From positions 62,001 to 126,000 of the forward strand of contig CAJJDN010000060.1 in the NCBI GenBank assembly GCA_905182985.1: 64,000 nucleotides of DNA, read 5' to 3'. Positions 43,625 to 56,611 of the stretch are shown here, piece after piece. The position numbers and the translations under genes were made by a program. Below the pieces are notes generated by a model, which was not told the origin of the DNA, did no database searches, and saw only the letters and a program-made list of their open reading frames with translations. Numbering within the stretch: the first letter of the stretch is position 1; the number at the start of each line of letters is the position of its first letter. Source of the stretch: Paramecium sonneborni (taxonomy: Eukaryota; Ciliophora; Oligohymenophorea; Peniculida; Parameciidae).

Positions 43625-44472
43625 AAAATTTAAACACGATTTTCATTAAGAACTTTTTTTCTTACTAGTTCTGAAATTAAATTACAATTAAGCTTAAGGA
43701 TAGAGTGCTTCCTTATTGTTTTTGTCTTTAATAAGAACATTCTCTAAACTCATTTTTTAAGATTTATTAGGCTATATATGGTTGTAAGAATACTCTGATA
43801 CGACTAACTAGATTTTCAGTGTTAATTTTTTAAGCATAGACTTATGTATCAAAGACTCTCGGTTCTTCAGTATCGTCATCATCTTATTCTTCAACTTTAA
43901 CTAGACTTTTTAATTGATCCAGTTCTCTAATTTTGTCAAATAAAGTCTTCTCTCTTAAACTTTCATTTTTTTTATTTTTATAATCTTCAAGTTTCTTTTC
44001 TGATTCTTAGACTTGCTTATCATCTATTTTTTTTTCTTTAGAATATGTTTCATCTCCTGAATCATCACTAAAATTTAATTAATTTTATATTTCTTTATTA
44101 GCACTATATGAATTATCTTCTTCTTCCTAAATAAAAGAATGATAATAATAAAAACTTTTTTTATGATTTAAGTATCTACATTAGTCTTGATTTTCTTAAC
44201 GATTAAAGGTTCTTATTCTATTGTGTTTTCTGTATTTTACTTTATATGATGTTAATTATTTGATTTAATTCTGTTGTCTTTTCCTTCTTGAATTGCTTTT
44301 AAACTATTTTACCAAAACTAATATATATTATTTTATTTACATCTTTAAAAGTTTAAATATCAGATTCACTCATTTATAATTGTCCTTTATCAGAGTTTTT
44401 CTTCAACTTACAAATGACTTCATCAATAATGCTTTCATATTTAGTTTAAGTTTCTTATGATTATTAATCCAT
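43625..44472 (-). CDS. Uncharacterised acidic/coiled protein (3' end uncertain)
   Basis: Start MDQQSQETQTKYESIIDEVI. Introns of 25 nt (GTTAAG...ATGTAG) and 29 nt (GTTTTT...ATTTAG) join three exons into a helical protein with an acidic Ser/Lys-rich centre (SDDSGDETYSKEKKIDDKQ), a coiled coil (SLREKTLFDKIRELDQLK), an EEQDDDDTEEP patch and a conserved-looking end (QKINTENLVSRIRVFLQPYI). The frame then runs on without TGA into sequence that is coding on the other strand, so the true stop is missing from my model; the 3' coordinate is approximate. Confidence 0.5.
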
Positions 44473-44674
44473 TATTGTAATATTAATATAATTTTTAAAT
44501 TATTTATTGAAACAAAAATTATTCATGTTTTGTTTATAAAGTGAAATTTAAATATCATAGAGAATATGATTGAGTATTAAAGATAGATGAATATCAGATA
44601 ATTTAAGTAATAAATTTAGATAACTAATATTTAACATTTGAACTATATATATAGAATATTATTAATTAACAGTT

Positions 44675-45458
44675 ATGATCAATTAAATAAGAGAAGAACA
44701 CCCTCAATTGAATTTAATGAGACCTCCTTAATTAGAAGCTTTCTAAGGTCCTCGTATAACTGAATCAATAATAAATCAATAACCAAATGGATTGGAAGCA
44801 GGAGTTTAGAATACAAGACAATATTGGAATTAAAAAGAATAAAATTGGTTGAGATTAAGTGTAAATTTGAATCCATTAGCATTTGCAAATTATGAACTAT
44901 TTAAGAGTGCAAATATTGATATATCTGAGTCTCCAAATCCAGTATAATGTGTATTATGCTTCATTTTAAAATTCATTATTCTGATACTCTATTTCCTTAC
45001 TCCTTACTATCAAACTATGAAATTATATGAAGCTATAGTAATTCTTGGAGCTATTGATTTTTGGATTATCAAGAATGTAAGTGGAAGGTATGAACATAGA
45101 TAAATTAGGAAAATTAGTTGGATTACGTTGGTGGGTTGAAATAGATGATTATGGAAATGAAAGTTGGGTATTCGAAACTTCTACTTAAGAAAAAGGAGAA
45201 ATATAAAGAATTCATAGTAGAATATTTTGGTTTGTTTAGTTATTTATGTTCTTGATGTTTGTTGGAATGTTTATCATTAATGCATCCTAATTACAAATAA
45301 GTATCTCAATATGTATGTTTTTTCCTGCTGCTTTTACTGGATATAACTTATATGCTTTTAATTTGTGTAATAAGATAAAGAAATCAAAATTAGGAGAGTC
45401 TTTCTTATAAATGAGTGCTGGAAGAAACTCAGTTAAAATGCCATTAAAATTAGAATGA
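44675..45458 (+). CDS. TVP23/FAM18-family Golgi membrane protein
   Basis: 251 residues after a 28-nt intron. Four hydrophobic segments are visible, with the family core between them: GAIDFWIIKNV, then KLVGLRWWVEIDDYGNESWV and FETS, followed by RIFWFVQLFMFLMFVGMFII and a last span with FFPAAFTGYNLYAFNLCNK. The N-terminal ~65 residues are polar and cytosolic. TVP23 proteins sit in the Golgi and late secretory pathway. The intron lies exactly in the conserved KNVxGR-LVGLRWW block; the frame requires a length of 1 mod 3, and GTGGAAG...AAATTAG fits, though it removes a usual Ser-Gly pair. Confidence 0.85.
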
Positions 45459-45483
45459 TCATTTTATTAATATATATATTTAT

Positions 45484-47436
45484 ATGAATTAAAAAAAAGG
45501 AAAAGCAATTCCTACTTAAACTTTAAGTCTTACAGTTTAAAATCAATTACCACAAATATAAAGTTAAACTATCACTTAATCCAATAATCAAACATAAGGT
45601 ATCTAAACATTTAAATAACCACCAAAACCATAGAAAATGTTTGCTGAATATATGAAACAATTATTACAAAATCCTGAAACTAAGAAAATCTATGATGAAG
45701 CAGCTAATAAATTAAATGCTCATTAAACAGAAGACATAAAATAATAATCTTAATAATCATCAAAACCTTTTTCAATTAAACAATCTTAAACTTCTAACAG
45801 TTTCGGTTCTAATAGTAATTAAAGTAAGAAACCATTAAATTAATTTTATGAATCATCAAAAATTAGAACTATCAATGAATCAATTCCAAGACCATAATCA
45901 GAGAAAAGGCCATTAGAAAATCAAAGTTATGTATCTACTCAAAAATCAGAAGATGTTTCAAATGATATTGATATTAAAAGTGTTAAATCAGAAACCTTTA
46001 GCATTTCTAAATCATCTTAAGATTTACCTAATACTAATTCTAAATATGTTTAAAAAAAAAGATAAGAAATTAATTATGATTCTGATATTTGGGTAAAAAA
46101 AGAAGTTCCTCAATATAAACTTCAAAATAAAGAATATCAATTAATTATGAATTAAGTCGAACAATTAGTTTAATCAAGAGAATAATCAAGACAAATTTAA
46201 TTAAAAGAGATAGAAGGATTTATTTAAAGTAGATAGACTCCTCGAACTTAAGCTAAATAATAAATTAATGAAGAATAAGAATTAGAAAATTAAATTTAAA
46301 TGTTAGCTATAGAATTAGATTAAGTTGAAAAAATTGAATTAGAATAAAAAACTAAAATTGATATTTAAAAGTTTTAATAATTATTAGAATAACCTTTAGA
46401 AAATGATTCATAATTCTCATAAATGTCACTTAAGTAGAGATCTATGTTTATTACTGAATTACTTAGAAATAGAGAATAATTTAAAGCTAAAATTACAGGT
46501 TAAAAATAAGATTTAGATTCTCCACTTAAATTTTAGAAATTTGACGCTTAAGAATAATATATTGAATAAGTTGAAAAAAAAATTGAAAAGTAATAAGAAA
46601 ATTTAGAAAACATTACATAATTCAAATTACCTAATGAATATTAATTAAGGTTGGAATCATTATTATAAGATATTGATAATCTTAAATAAAATTCATCTAA
46701 AAATTATTCAAATCCATTTTAAATTCCTAAAGAAAAACTAACTGATATTCATAAAAAAATTAAAAAACTTAATCCTAAATTTGTAGAAGATGCAGATCTA
46801 GAATTTGATAAAAATTGTATGTTACCAAAAGATCCCATTTTAAGAAAGGAAGCTATTGAAAGAATTTTAGAAACTAAAACATAAGAAGTCAATTCAGAAA
46901 TATTTAAATTAGTATCTAAAAGTAATAGTTTAGAAGAAAAACCTAAGATTTAATAGTTTATTGAATAAATTAAAAAAAAAACATCATATACTCCAAGTCA
47001 ATTCTTGAAATTAAAAATGTAATAATTTGATGATCTATCTAAAAATAGTGAAAATAGTGCAAAAGAATTATCTAATATTTAATGCAGCACTATTTTAAAT
47101 GAATTCTCAGATTATAAAAAATAGTTAGACATAGCTATCAAATAAAATTATGAAATATTACATTCTAGTTAAGAACAAGATATTTCTAATGAATTAGATT
47201 TCTTACATGAATAATAATAGAAAGTTTAAAATTTATAAAATGAATACTAAAAAGTCTAAGAATTTATAGATAAGTTTACTATTGATTATTCATTACCGGT
47301 TATTAATGAAGATGATGAACTTAATCAAAATTTTGAAATTTAATAATAAACTTAGCCTCTACAATCAATTGAAGAATTAGATCAAGAAATTACAAGAAAA
47401 GTAAGAGAATAACACCCAGAATTGTTTGAAGAATGA
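45484..47436 (+). CDS. Large charged, probably disordered coiled-coil protein
   Basis: 650 residues in one open frame with no intron and TGA at the end. The first 100 residues are Gln/Pro-rich. The rest alternates Ser/Gln-rich linkers with Lys/Glu/Gln coiled-coil blocks (MLAIELDQVEKIELEQKTK, LPNEYQLRLESLLQDID) and ends in TRKVREQHPELFEE. Gln codons are almost all TAA, unlike the enzyme genes, which also use CAA. No domain recognised. It follows TVP23 by 25 bases on the same strand. Confidence 0.75.
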
Positions 47437-47481
47437 TATATAACATATTATTATTTATTTCTATTTTTTAATAAAGTAATT

Positions 47482-49971
47482 TCACTTATTTAAATCCATT
47501 TAACTTTTTAAATACGCTAATCTTTTTTTAATATCTTCTCTTAATTTTACAGTTTCTTCATCTTGAATTAGTCTAAATTGTTATAATACATTACTATTAA
47601 TTTAAACTCACTTTTTCTGGCGAATTTTAAGTATTAAAATTTATTTTATCTTCGAAAAATAATATATTTGGTTATTTCATTTCAGAAAAATATTCTGGTT
47701 ATGAATTATGTCTACTTCCTTATAATTCTAAATTTTTATTATCATTTTGAACTTGAAATTATAAATATAACAAAAATACTTTGCTAAATTTTTATTTTTT
47801 GTTACTTGCTCTATTCTAAATAATGTATCTCTAAATTTCGAATTCTTCTTTCATAATCATTAATTATTTTAGAATAATCTTCTTTTAATTCAATGTATTT
47901 TTCTTGCTATTCATTGAAAATGGAATTATTCATTTCTAATTATAATTTTAATATTTCTTAATCATTGTTGCACACATCATTTGCTTCTAAATTATCATTT
48001 TATAATTTACAATTATTTTGCTATTTTAATCCATTTATTTATTCTTAAATTAAATTTTTTTATTCTTATAAAATTTGTAACTCATCTTTATCTCTAGGGT
48101 AATTAACTAACAATTATTTATAAGTTATCAATTCTTATTGCATATGATCACAAAATATAAATAAATATATACTATTGCATTTGTAATTCATGTTAAATTC
48201 GATTTTAATTTTCTTAAATACATTTTAAATTTTGGATTTCTTAATCTTATATTTTAACCTCCTCTAATTTATTTAGATAAATTTGATTTAATTCAAATAC
48301 TTCATCTGATTATTATTAATCTATCTGCTTTAACTAAATTATTTAAGAACTCTATTCCAAATCTAGACGAATTCTTTGTTTCAATAAACTGCTCAACCAA
48401 ATTATCATACTTTTATTCATAATTCTATTATTCTATTTTTAACTTATTAACTCAAAATTTTATTTTATTAATTTTTTGTACTTTGCATTATTCTTTAAAG
48501 AAAGAAATACTATAATAAATTTTTAGAATACATTTTTCTATATATTTTGATAATCTTTTCTCGATTATCTTTTGGCTTACAATCCCTAATTATCTTTTTA
48601 CATTTTATTTTCTTTACCATTATTTCCAAACATGGTATTTAACAAAATAATTTTTATTTTATTTAATTTAATTTTTTTTGAATGCAACATTTTTAAAATG
48701 CACTTTCAAAAATACAAATATCTTAATTAAGTATTTTTTCGTTCTTTCTTGTAGAATTGTCTATTATCTTTGTTCATAATATTTTTAGTTTAGATAAAGA
48801 AATCTTATAATTTTTTTTCTTAAAGTTAATTATTATTATTTTTTATAATTAGATAACTTGCCTTATAATAATTTCCTTTGAAAAATAATGTTTCTCCATT
48901 TATTGATACACTATATATATTTATAATCTAAATACTTGAGATAATCGAAATAAATCTAATTTTTATCGAGTTGAAAAAGATAAATTTTAAAATTCTGTTT
49001 TTTGAAAATTATAATGTAGGTAAAAATACTTCAACATTTGAAAATATTTATATTGTAATTTTTAGGAATAGAATTAAATAGCTTTTGTCCAATTTTATTA
49101 AAATTAAATTTTGATATTTATATAATTCTTCCATTTATTCCAATTCTAAATCATAAATCTGAATTATTTGACTTAATTAAATAAAAAAAGTCTTTTTTTT
49201 AATGATAAATATCGTTTCCATTAAAAATAATATTGAGATAATTTTTTTCTATCTAATTATTAAATAAATTTATTTAATTATTTTGATAGTTAAGTAGCTT
49301 TATACCATTTATTCATAAGATTTAGTTTTAGTCTTTAATATCTCTATTATATTGCAATTTACAATAGACAATCATTTGAATAAATTTAATTTAAAATTTC
49401 TAGAGAATCATTGGTATAAGGTAAAATTTCTGTAACCTAAGCTATTTATAAAACTAAATTAGATAACTTTTATACTTTTTAAGTTAAAGGAATGATAGTT
49501 TTGTTCAGTTTCTTAATAATTTTATTGTTTTTCCGAAAAATTTTAATTAAGTTCAGACTATTGAGCAATATCATTTGTTTAAGTTGAGATTAGTTATTTT
49601 AAATTAGATATTAAAATGTTTTATTATTTAATTTGATGATTAAGAGAGGCAATCAATTTATCTCCATCATCTTTATTTAAAGATCTTATTGGTGGAATAT
49701 TTGATAGATCATTTGATGTATTATTAAAATAAGCTGAATCCTTATTATAGATATTTCCGATAGTTGATATTTATTATATTTTGTTTGTTATATAATTATT
49801 GTTTCTATGTGATTTGCATAACATTTAACTGGATGAGAGAGACTTATAAATAGATTATTCAATTTAATTAACACTAGAATCTCTTGATAGATATTTAATT
49901 TTTGTGTTTGATCCTTAGTTGTTAGTAAAGTTTAATAGTTTACGGTTGATTTTGTAGTCGTTTAATTACAT
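47482..49971 (-). CDS. Sfi1-like Trp-repeat protein with coiled-coil tail
   Basis: The N-terminal third is Ser/Asn/Gln-rich. The middle has repeats centred on Trp with basic and hydrophobic spacing: NLMNKWYKATQ, QYYFQWKRYLSLKKRL, FMIQNWNKWKNYIN, QQNWTKAIQFY, CINKWRNIIFQRKLLQ and YHVWKQWQRKQ. This is the pattern of Sfi1 centrin-binding repeats. The C-terminal third is coiled coil ending in KLREDIKKRLAYLKSQMDL. At least six short introns are needed; some, between 47900 and 48500, are tentative. A reading that splits the region into two genes with a start at 48633 exists, but the frame through that point is protein-like, so I prefer one gene. A basal-body role with centrin is likely by family analogy. 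Confidence 0.6.
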
Positions 49972-50161
49972 ATTAATTAATAATTAATTTTAGCATTTTT
50001 ATTATAAGAGGAAATAAAGAAAAATAGTAATTAAGTTGAATATATGAAAAGATATATAAATTAGTTAAATTATTGGTAATATTGATGATTAGAATGATAT
50101 TAAATAAAAATTATAAAAGATAATATGAAACAAAATTGTAATATATTTAAATAATTAAAAA

Positions 50162-52108
50162 ATGATTAATATAATGGAAGGAAATAAAATTAATGCTCCA
50201 TCAAAGGAATTTCCAAAAAGAAGTTTTTTAATAAAGGAATAAATAGGAAAAGGAGGAGAAGGTGTAGTATATTTAGCATAGGCAGAAAATTGGGATAAGA
50301 ATTTTGATGTTGCATTAAAAGTTTAATTTTCAATAAAAGAGACAGAATCGGACTTTATTAAATAATTGATAGAAGTATAAAATGATAGGGATGAGATTGG
50401 ATCAAAATCTTACAAACCTACTAACATAATTAGAATCTATGATATTTTTAATTACTAAAATTAAACTATATAAGTGATGGAAGTAGGAGAGTTGAATTTA
50501 TTTAGATACATGAAATAAAATAAATAAACACTAAGTTATGGATAGAAAATCAGGATTTGTTATTAGGTATATAATGTATATATATAAAAGTTACTAAATT
50601 CTATTAGTTATATTCATTAAAGAGGATTAATTCATAGAGATATTAAAGGAGAAAACTTTATATTAGTTAATACGGAATTCAAACTAATTGATTTTGGTTT
50701 ACTAAGGGAAAAGAATAGACTAATAACTTCTACAAATGGAACTCGTATATATTAACCTCCAGAAATATTAGAATAAGAAGATGAAGGATATTATACATAA
50801 TCAATTGATGTTTGGGCACTTGGATGTGTTTTTTATGAAATTTTTGCAGAATAAGAATTATTTCCATGTCATAAATTAGCTATATCAATCCAATAAATTA
50901 AAGATCATAAAAAAAATTAATATTATGTATATTCACTTATTGATCAACTTAAAGTTAGTTAATTATGGAAAGAATTAATTAAATAAATGCTTCATCCTAA
51001 TTATATTAATAGGTTATCAATAAAAGAATCAATAACTAAAGTTAAATTTATTATTTCTTAAGAATTAAACTCAACTTAGGATCAAACAGGATAAAAGAAG
51101 GATTTTGATAATAAATCATTAACTGATACAAAATTATAAGAACTTAATAAAACAATTTAAGAATAAAACTAAATTATTTAATAATTATAATCTTAGATTC
51201 AAAGTAAAGAAGAAGAACTATCAAATTAAAAGGATTAAATTATTAAATTAGAAATAGAAAATAAAAAATTTAAATATTAGTATGAATAATCTTGTAAAAC
51301 AATTAAGTAATAAGCAGATTAAATATAAAATTTATAATATGTATAAAATCAGAACAAACTATAAGTTTAATAATATATCAATTAACAAGTTTCCAATTTA
51401 AATAATTAATTCATTTAATCTATGAATTCATCTAAATTAATTTAAGAAAATGAAGCAATTGTTCTCAAGAAAAAAATTTAAGAATTAGAAGATGAAAAAT
51501 TAAAACTTATAAATAAACTTAATTAATCTTAAAATTCAGAAACTAGGAAATTATCCCAAGAAACAAATTAGTTCTAATAATAAAATACTTAAAAATTTGA
51601 AGAAAATTTTAATGAATAAATTAAATTTTTAGTAAATATAATTGGAGACTTAAATAATGAGATTTAAAATTTAGAATAATCTCTTTAAGGTTTTTAATCT
51701 ATCTAGAAAATATTAAGTTCTAATAATGGATAGTTTAATACTTAAATTTAGGATCTAGAAAAACTGATTAATTAAAAAAAAGTAATTATTTAGAATTATG
51801 AAAAAATTAAATAAGAAATCTAATAATTAAGTTAATAGAAATAATCAATTTCATCTTAATAGTCTTTAAGTTAATAAAAATAATCAATTCCATCTTAATA
51901 GTCTGTTGATTTTGATTAATCAAAAAATAAAACATTAATTAAATTGTAATCACCCTAAGAAGAATAATCTGTTTCATAAGTTAAATAAATAAATTAATTT
52001 AAATAAATTCAATAATAGCCATAGATATAAACTAATCAAAATTAAAGATTTCCATATCAAGGAGATTATTCATTTTAAAATATCTATCCAACTTCATTTA
52101 ATTAATGA
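50162..52108 (+). CDS. Protein kinase with long Gln-rich coiled-coil tail (paralogue A)
   Basis: 640 residues after a 24-nt intron at 50567-50590. The kinase domain takes residues ~20-290: glycine loop GKGGEGVVYLA, VALKV (beta-3 Lys), catalytic loop HRDIKGENFILV, LIDFGLLRE (DFG intact), GTRIYQPPEIL (APE region as PPE), and SIDVWALGCVFYEI. All catalytic residues are present, so it should be active. The remaining 350 residues are coiled coil, then a Gln/Ser-rich end with two copies of an SQQKQSIPSQQS-like motif. Substrates unknown. It has the same layout and the same intron position as the kinase at 54744, so the two are paralogues. Confidence 0.88.
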
Positions 52109-52118
52109 TTTATATTTT

Positions 52119-53732
52119 ATGAATAAAAATAATATAAATTAATTTTCTTAGAATCAACCTGCAGATTTCATACTTGAACATCTTAATGCAACTTGCGAAT
52201 TTGGTGAATAGTTTGAGAAAATAAAAAAGTATAATGTTGAAAAATAATTACTGATGTCAATAACTTTAAAAGAGGGTTTAGTTGCTGAATAATCAAAAAC
52301 AAAAGATTTAATCATGAGATTATATGAGACTTTACCAATTATTTGTGAGAGACAAATTAAATAAGCTGAAAAGAAATTCTAAAATTTTATCATTCCAATC
52401 GCGTTTCTATTATAATTTTAATGTGATGAGATAACAAAAAATTAAATCTGTGTTCCGTTCAAAATTCATAATTAAGATAAATTAATTTTAAATCCATAAT
52501 TTTGTGATTTCTTAACTTATTTGGAGAGATTCATTTATGAAAAATGGTAATAGAATGAAATAAAATAAATTGATGCAAATGAATATTATGTAATTCTATT
52601 GTTATGGAGACTTCGAGAAAATTTAAATGAATTATATCAAAATTTAGCTTAATTCGAAATAATTCTTTTTCCAAAATAATATAATTTTGCTGTTATTAAA
52701 ATTCAATAAGGAACTTAAACAATATATTTTCATTCTGAAAGTCATAGATTATAATTTTTAAAATAGAATAGTAAATTTCATTAAAAATCAACAGCAATTT
52801 CTGATGCATTATTAAATGAAAAATTAAAAGAATTAGAAGTAAACTTATTTGATGTTTATTTGGAAGATATAATACGTAATAAAGGAAAGAAAATTGATAA
52901 AAATGAGAGAAAAAATAAAGAGTAAAAATAAAAATTTGATAAAGAGTTAATAAGAAAAAGAAAACAATATTATAAAATTGTAGATAAAAAATGTTTTTAG
53001 GTATGTGCAAGGAATTTTGTTAATGGATAAAGTATATTATGTTTAAAAGGTGAAATAAAAAATGATTTAAATCATTCACTTAAATTTGAAATAGATAAAA
53101 ATCCAAAATGTGAATGTGGAAGAGAATTTGATATACATTTTTGTGATACTTTGGTAATAGACATAGATTTCAGAGATTTTATAGATTAGTTAATTCTAGA
53201 ATTACTTTATGATCAAAATTTGGATTATAGAATATATTTAATACCTCTTTATTTAAGAATAGAGATGGACTAATATAAAAATTAATTTATTGTTGTATAT
53301 TTTAAAGATAAACAAAATAATATGGTGTAAATTAAAAAATTGTTGTTTAAAGCTAGAAATTACAATTATGATATAAATTTAATAGGAGAAAAATAAGTTA
53401 ATTAAGATGATTTATTTGGTGGATTAGATGTTTATGATTATCCTGATAATGAATTTTAGATAATTAATACATAAGAAAAAGAAGATGATTAAAAATAGTA
53501 GGATGATTAATAGTAGATATTTGATAAATAAGAAAAAAAAAATGAATAAAAATAGAAGGATGATGAATTTTAGATAATTGATACATAAGAAAAAAAAAAT
53601 GAATAAAAATAGTAGGATGATGAATTGAAGATAATTGATGTATAAGAAAAAGAAAATGAATAAAAATAGTAAAATGAAGTGTTATCTTTTGAGAAATAAT
53701 ATATTTTTACTCCTAGCTAGTATAAGTATTGA
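52119..53732 (+). CDS. Uncharacterised protein with Cys motif and four 19-residue repeats
   Basis: 537 residues, intron-free, starting 10 bases after the kinase stop. The N-terminal half is helical (LMSITLKEGLVAEQSKTKDL). The centre is strongly basic (KNERKNKEQKQKFDKELIRK). A possible metal site CECGREFDIHFC is preceded by upstream cysteines (CFQVCARNF and NPKCEC). The C-terminal quarter consists of four tandem 19-residue units of the type DDEFQIIDTQEKKNEQKQQ. I recognise no family. Its tight spacing between kinase paralogues may be chance. Confidence 0.75.
53445..53672 (+). repeat. Four tandem 57-bp units (19 residues each)
   Basis: In-frame minisatellite near the end of the 537-residue protein. 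Units 1 to 4 read DNEFQIINTQEKEDDQKQQ, DDQQQIFDKQEKKNEQKQK, DDEFQIIDTQEKKNEQKQQ and DDELKIIDVQEKENEQKQQ. Divergence is mostly synonymous or conservative. Confidence 0.9.
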
Positions 53733-53788
53733 TGGGAAAACAGACAGGAATCACAAAATTATGAATTATATAATTAAATTATTAATTA

Positions 53789-54385
53789 ATGTTAAATAAT
53801 ATTGGATATTTAGCATATATATCAACAGTTGGAATATTATTGTTGTTGAGTCCATCTTATTTTATAAAAAAGGTAGATAATGAATAGGAATAGTCATTTA
53901 TTAATACATAATTATCCGTATTGCTCTAGACAGAATTAGTAATTAAATAATAATATTTATTAGGGATTAAGAATGTGTGGTTTATATCATTTAATATTAT
54001 TGGCTGCATAAATATTAAAATAAGAAAAAGTGAAATTAATTTGTTTAAATGTTTATGCATTATTTTTGATATCATTGATAGGAGGTTTATGTTTTGATGG
54101 AGTAGGACAAATCTAATCTGAGAGATTAGAAAGGTATATAAAACATATAAATTTAGATTTGGATTTTAAGCAGGAATATTTAGTTTTATACTTTTTAATA
54201 ATTGGCCGAATAATCAATAGAAGTAAGAATCAAAGAAAGACTCTAAAGTAATATAAGAATAAAGTGAGACATCATAAACAATTTAGAAGAGTGAATAAAA
54301 TAGAGTGAAGGAGAAGAGCAGTGAAGATAATACAGGAAAAGAAATAAAATAAAGTAAGAAAAAGGGTAAGGCAAAAAATGAATGA
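53789..54385 (+). CDS. Small membrane protein with charged C-terminal tail
   Basis: 182 residues after introns of 25 nt (GTAATT...TATTAG) and 23 nt (GTATAT...ATTTAG). Three or four hydrophobic stretches: YLAYISTVGILLLLSP, CGLYHLILLAAQI, VKLICLNVYALFLISLIGGL and, after the second intron, FQAGIFSFILF. The last 60 residues are Lys/Ser/Gln-rich and end in SKKKGKAKNE, probably cytosolic. No family recognised. Confidence 0.65.
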
Positions 54386-54402
54386 TATTTTATTAAATAT
54401 CA

Positions 54403-54743
54403 ATGCCATTATTATTCAGATTAATCATATTTAATAATTGTATTTCAATATTAATGTCTATTGCTTATTTATTTATCAAAATCTCTTTTAATCTCATGTT
54501 TGAATAAAAATAAACATAAATAGATATTCAACAAATCAGACTAATTAATTAATAGTATAATAATACACATCACAGATCGAATAAAATATAATATTAAATT
54601 AATGATTTCTAAAACTTTCTAAATCTTAATCTTACATACATAATTCTAAATATATTATTGATAACACTATTGTGTTTATTAATTCATAGATAATCTATAG
54701 CTCAAATTTTAATATTATTTAATTATTTTCATTTAATCAAAAC
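54403..54743 (+). CDS. Possible small membrane protein (low confidence)
   Basis: A plus-strand frame opens at 54403 (MPLLFRLIIFNNCISILMSI) and contains up to four hydrophobic segments around a polar loop (DIQQIRLINQQYNNTHHRSN). It has no TGA before the kinase gene at 54744 and would overlap it in another frame, so an intron near the end is required. This could also be non-coding spacer. Confidence 0.3.
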
Positions 54744-56547
54744 ATGGCTTAATAGAATTACATTAACCCTCGTGGACTTATTAACTCAGTAATCCCTGCT
54801 CCCATTAAACAATATGAAAAGAGAGAATTTTATCTAACTAAATTATTAGGAGAAGGAGGGGAAGGTTTTGTGGTTGCAGCAAAACCAATCAATTGGAATT
54901 TAAACAAAGATATTGCCATGAAATTTTAAATTAAGAGAAAATAAGCAGAAGAATCTTTCATTAAAGATTTAATGGCCTATTAATAATAACATGACAATAA
55001 TTTCTGGACTTCTTCAGGGATGGTTTAAATTATTGAAATTTTTTAATATCAAAATTATCATGTTTTACTTATGGAATTGGGAACTTAGGATCTGTATGCT
55101 TATATTAAAAACAAACCAAATTTATCGAATAAAAATAGATTCTAAATTTGCTATTAAGTAATTATTATTTATATCGTTAGCTTTTACGTCCAATTTACTA
55201 TCTCCATTCTTAAAATTTATTTCATAGAGATATCAAACCAGAAAATTTTATTCTTGTTGGAGATCAATTTAAATTAATAGATTTTGGTTTAGTGAAAAGA
55301 ACTGTTAGTGATTATTCAAATTAAACTATAGGAGTTGGATCACTATTTTACTAAGCCCCAGAACTTATTGAAAAAAACAATCAATATGATTAGAAAGTAG
55401 ATATTTGGGCGTTAGCTTGTGTAATGTATGAAGTATTGACTGGTGAATCCTTTTTTACAAGTATCAACAATATTATTATTATTTTTTAGATAACTCATAA
55501 TAAGATTTTCTAACTCAACTCACTCAATATAAATCATAAAAAGAGTAATTTTTAAAAAAAATTGATTTATTAAAAATTCCACAAGAATGTTAAACTATAA
55601 TGAAAAAAATGTTTGATCCTGATTCATCATAACGGTCTTCTATCGTAGAAATAGCAGAAATATTTAAAAGAAATAAAGACTATGACCCTGATTAAATAAA
55701 TAATAAAAATTGCAATTTAACTTTATCATCTAGGCCAAATTAGTTATATTCAAAATAATAAAATCCTAATTAACTCCTTTAAACTTAAATCTAGTAAACA
55801 TTATAAAGTTAATAATTTTTATGTAATTAAATACCAACATAATAAAGTTAATAAGTTTTGAATGCTTCAATACCAACATAATAACCATAATCTAAGTAGT
55901 AATAATCAATTTAATAATTTTAATAATAGCCAAATTTATAAGCACCTCAACCAAAACAATAAATGACATAATCTAATGTAGATTTGGATTAATTTTGTTA
56001 ACAAATCTTAGAAGTATTAAAGAAAAAAGTTCACTTAGATAATACACCAAAAAATTAGGATTCAGAGGAAGATGTTGATTTCAAAGAAGCTGAATAAGCT
56101 ATGGTTGGAACACTTTAATAATTAAAAGATAAAGTTAAAATTAAAAATGATTAAAAAAATTAAAATTTAATTGAAAAACATCAATAAGAGTGTTCTAAAT
56201 TAAAAGAGGAATTAAATTAAAATGAATAAAAATTGAAAGCTTAAAAGGAACTGCTAATTGAAAAAGATAAGGAAGCAGCAGACAATTCGAACTAAATTTA
56301 AGATTTAAATTAGAAAATAAAGAAATTAGAAGATGCTAATGAAAAATTATAAGAAGAAAATCAATAATTATCATAAAATATCAAATAATGCAAAGAATAA
56401 TAAAAATTTATGGATATTTTAAAAGAAATGGAAAAAAGATATGAAGATTATAAAAAGGAAAAAGAGCAAAATTAAGAAAGAGATTAAATAGAATAATTTC
56501 TTATAAATTTTGCAGAGACCTTATCGAAGGATTATAATCTTAATTGA
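54744..56547 (+). CDS. Protein kinase with coiled-coil tail (paralogue B)
   Basis: 583 residues after introns of 23 and 29 nt. Kinase motifs: [14 protein letters not shown] (glycine loop), DIAMKF (beta-3 Lys), [30 protein letters not shown] (DFG), SLFYQAPELI (APE), and [14 protein letters not shown]. All catalytic residues are intact. The 23-nt intron falls directly after QICYQ, the same place as in the kinase at 50162 (RICYQ). The tail is first Gln-rich with short repeats, then coiled coil (LKEELNQNEQKLKAQKELLI). It is an active kinase by sequence; the shared layout suggests a lineage-specific family. Confidence 0.88.
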
Positions 56548-56611
56548 TAAATTTAAATATAAATATTAAATAGAGTTGTTAATTTTAATTATAAATATTT
56601 GGATAAATAAA

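Noticed and set aside
47482..48633. A separate gene starting at 48633 with the sequence MFGNNGKENK.
   Set aside because: The upstream Sfi1-like frame continues through this point with a Trp repeat (WKQWQRK), so the apparent start is an out-of-frame shadow.
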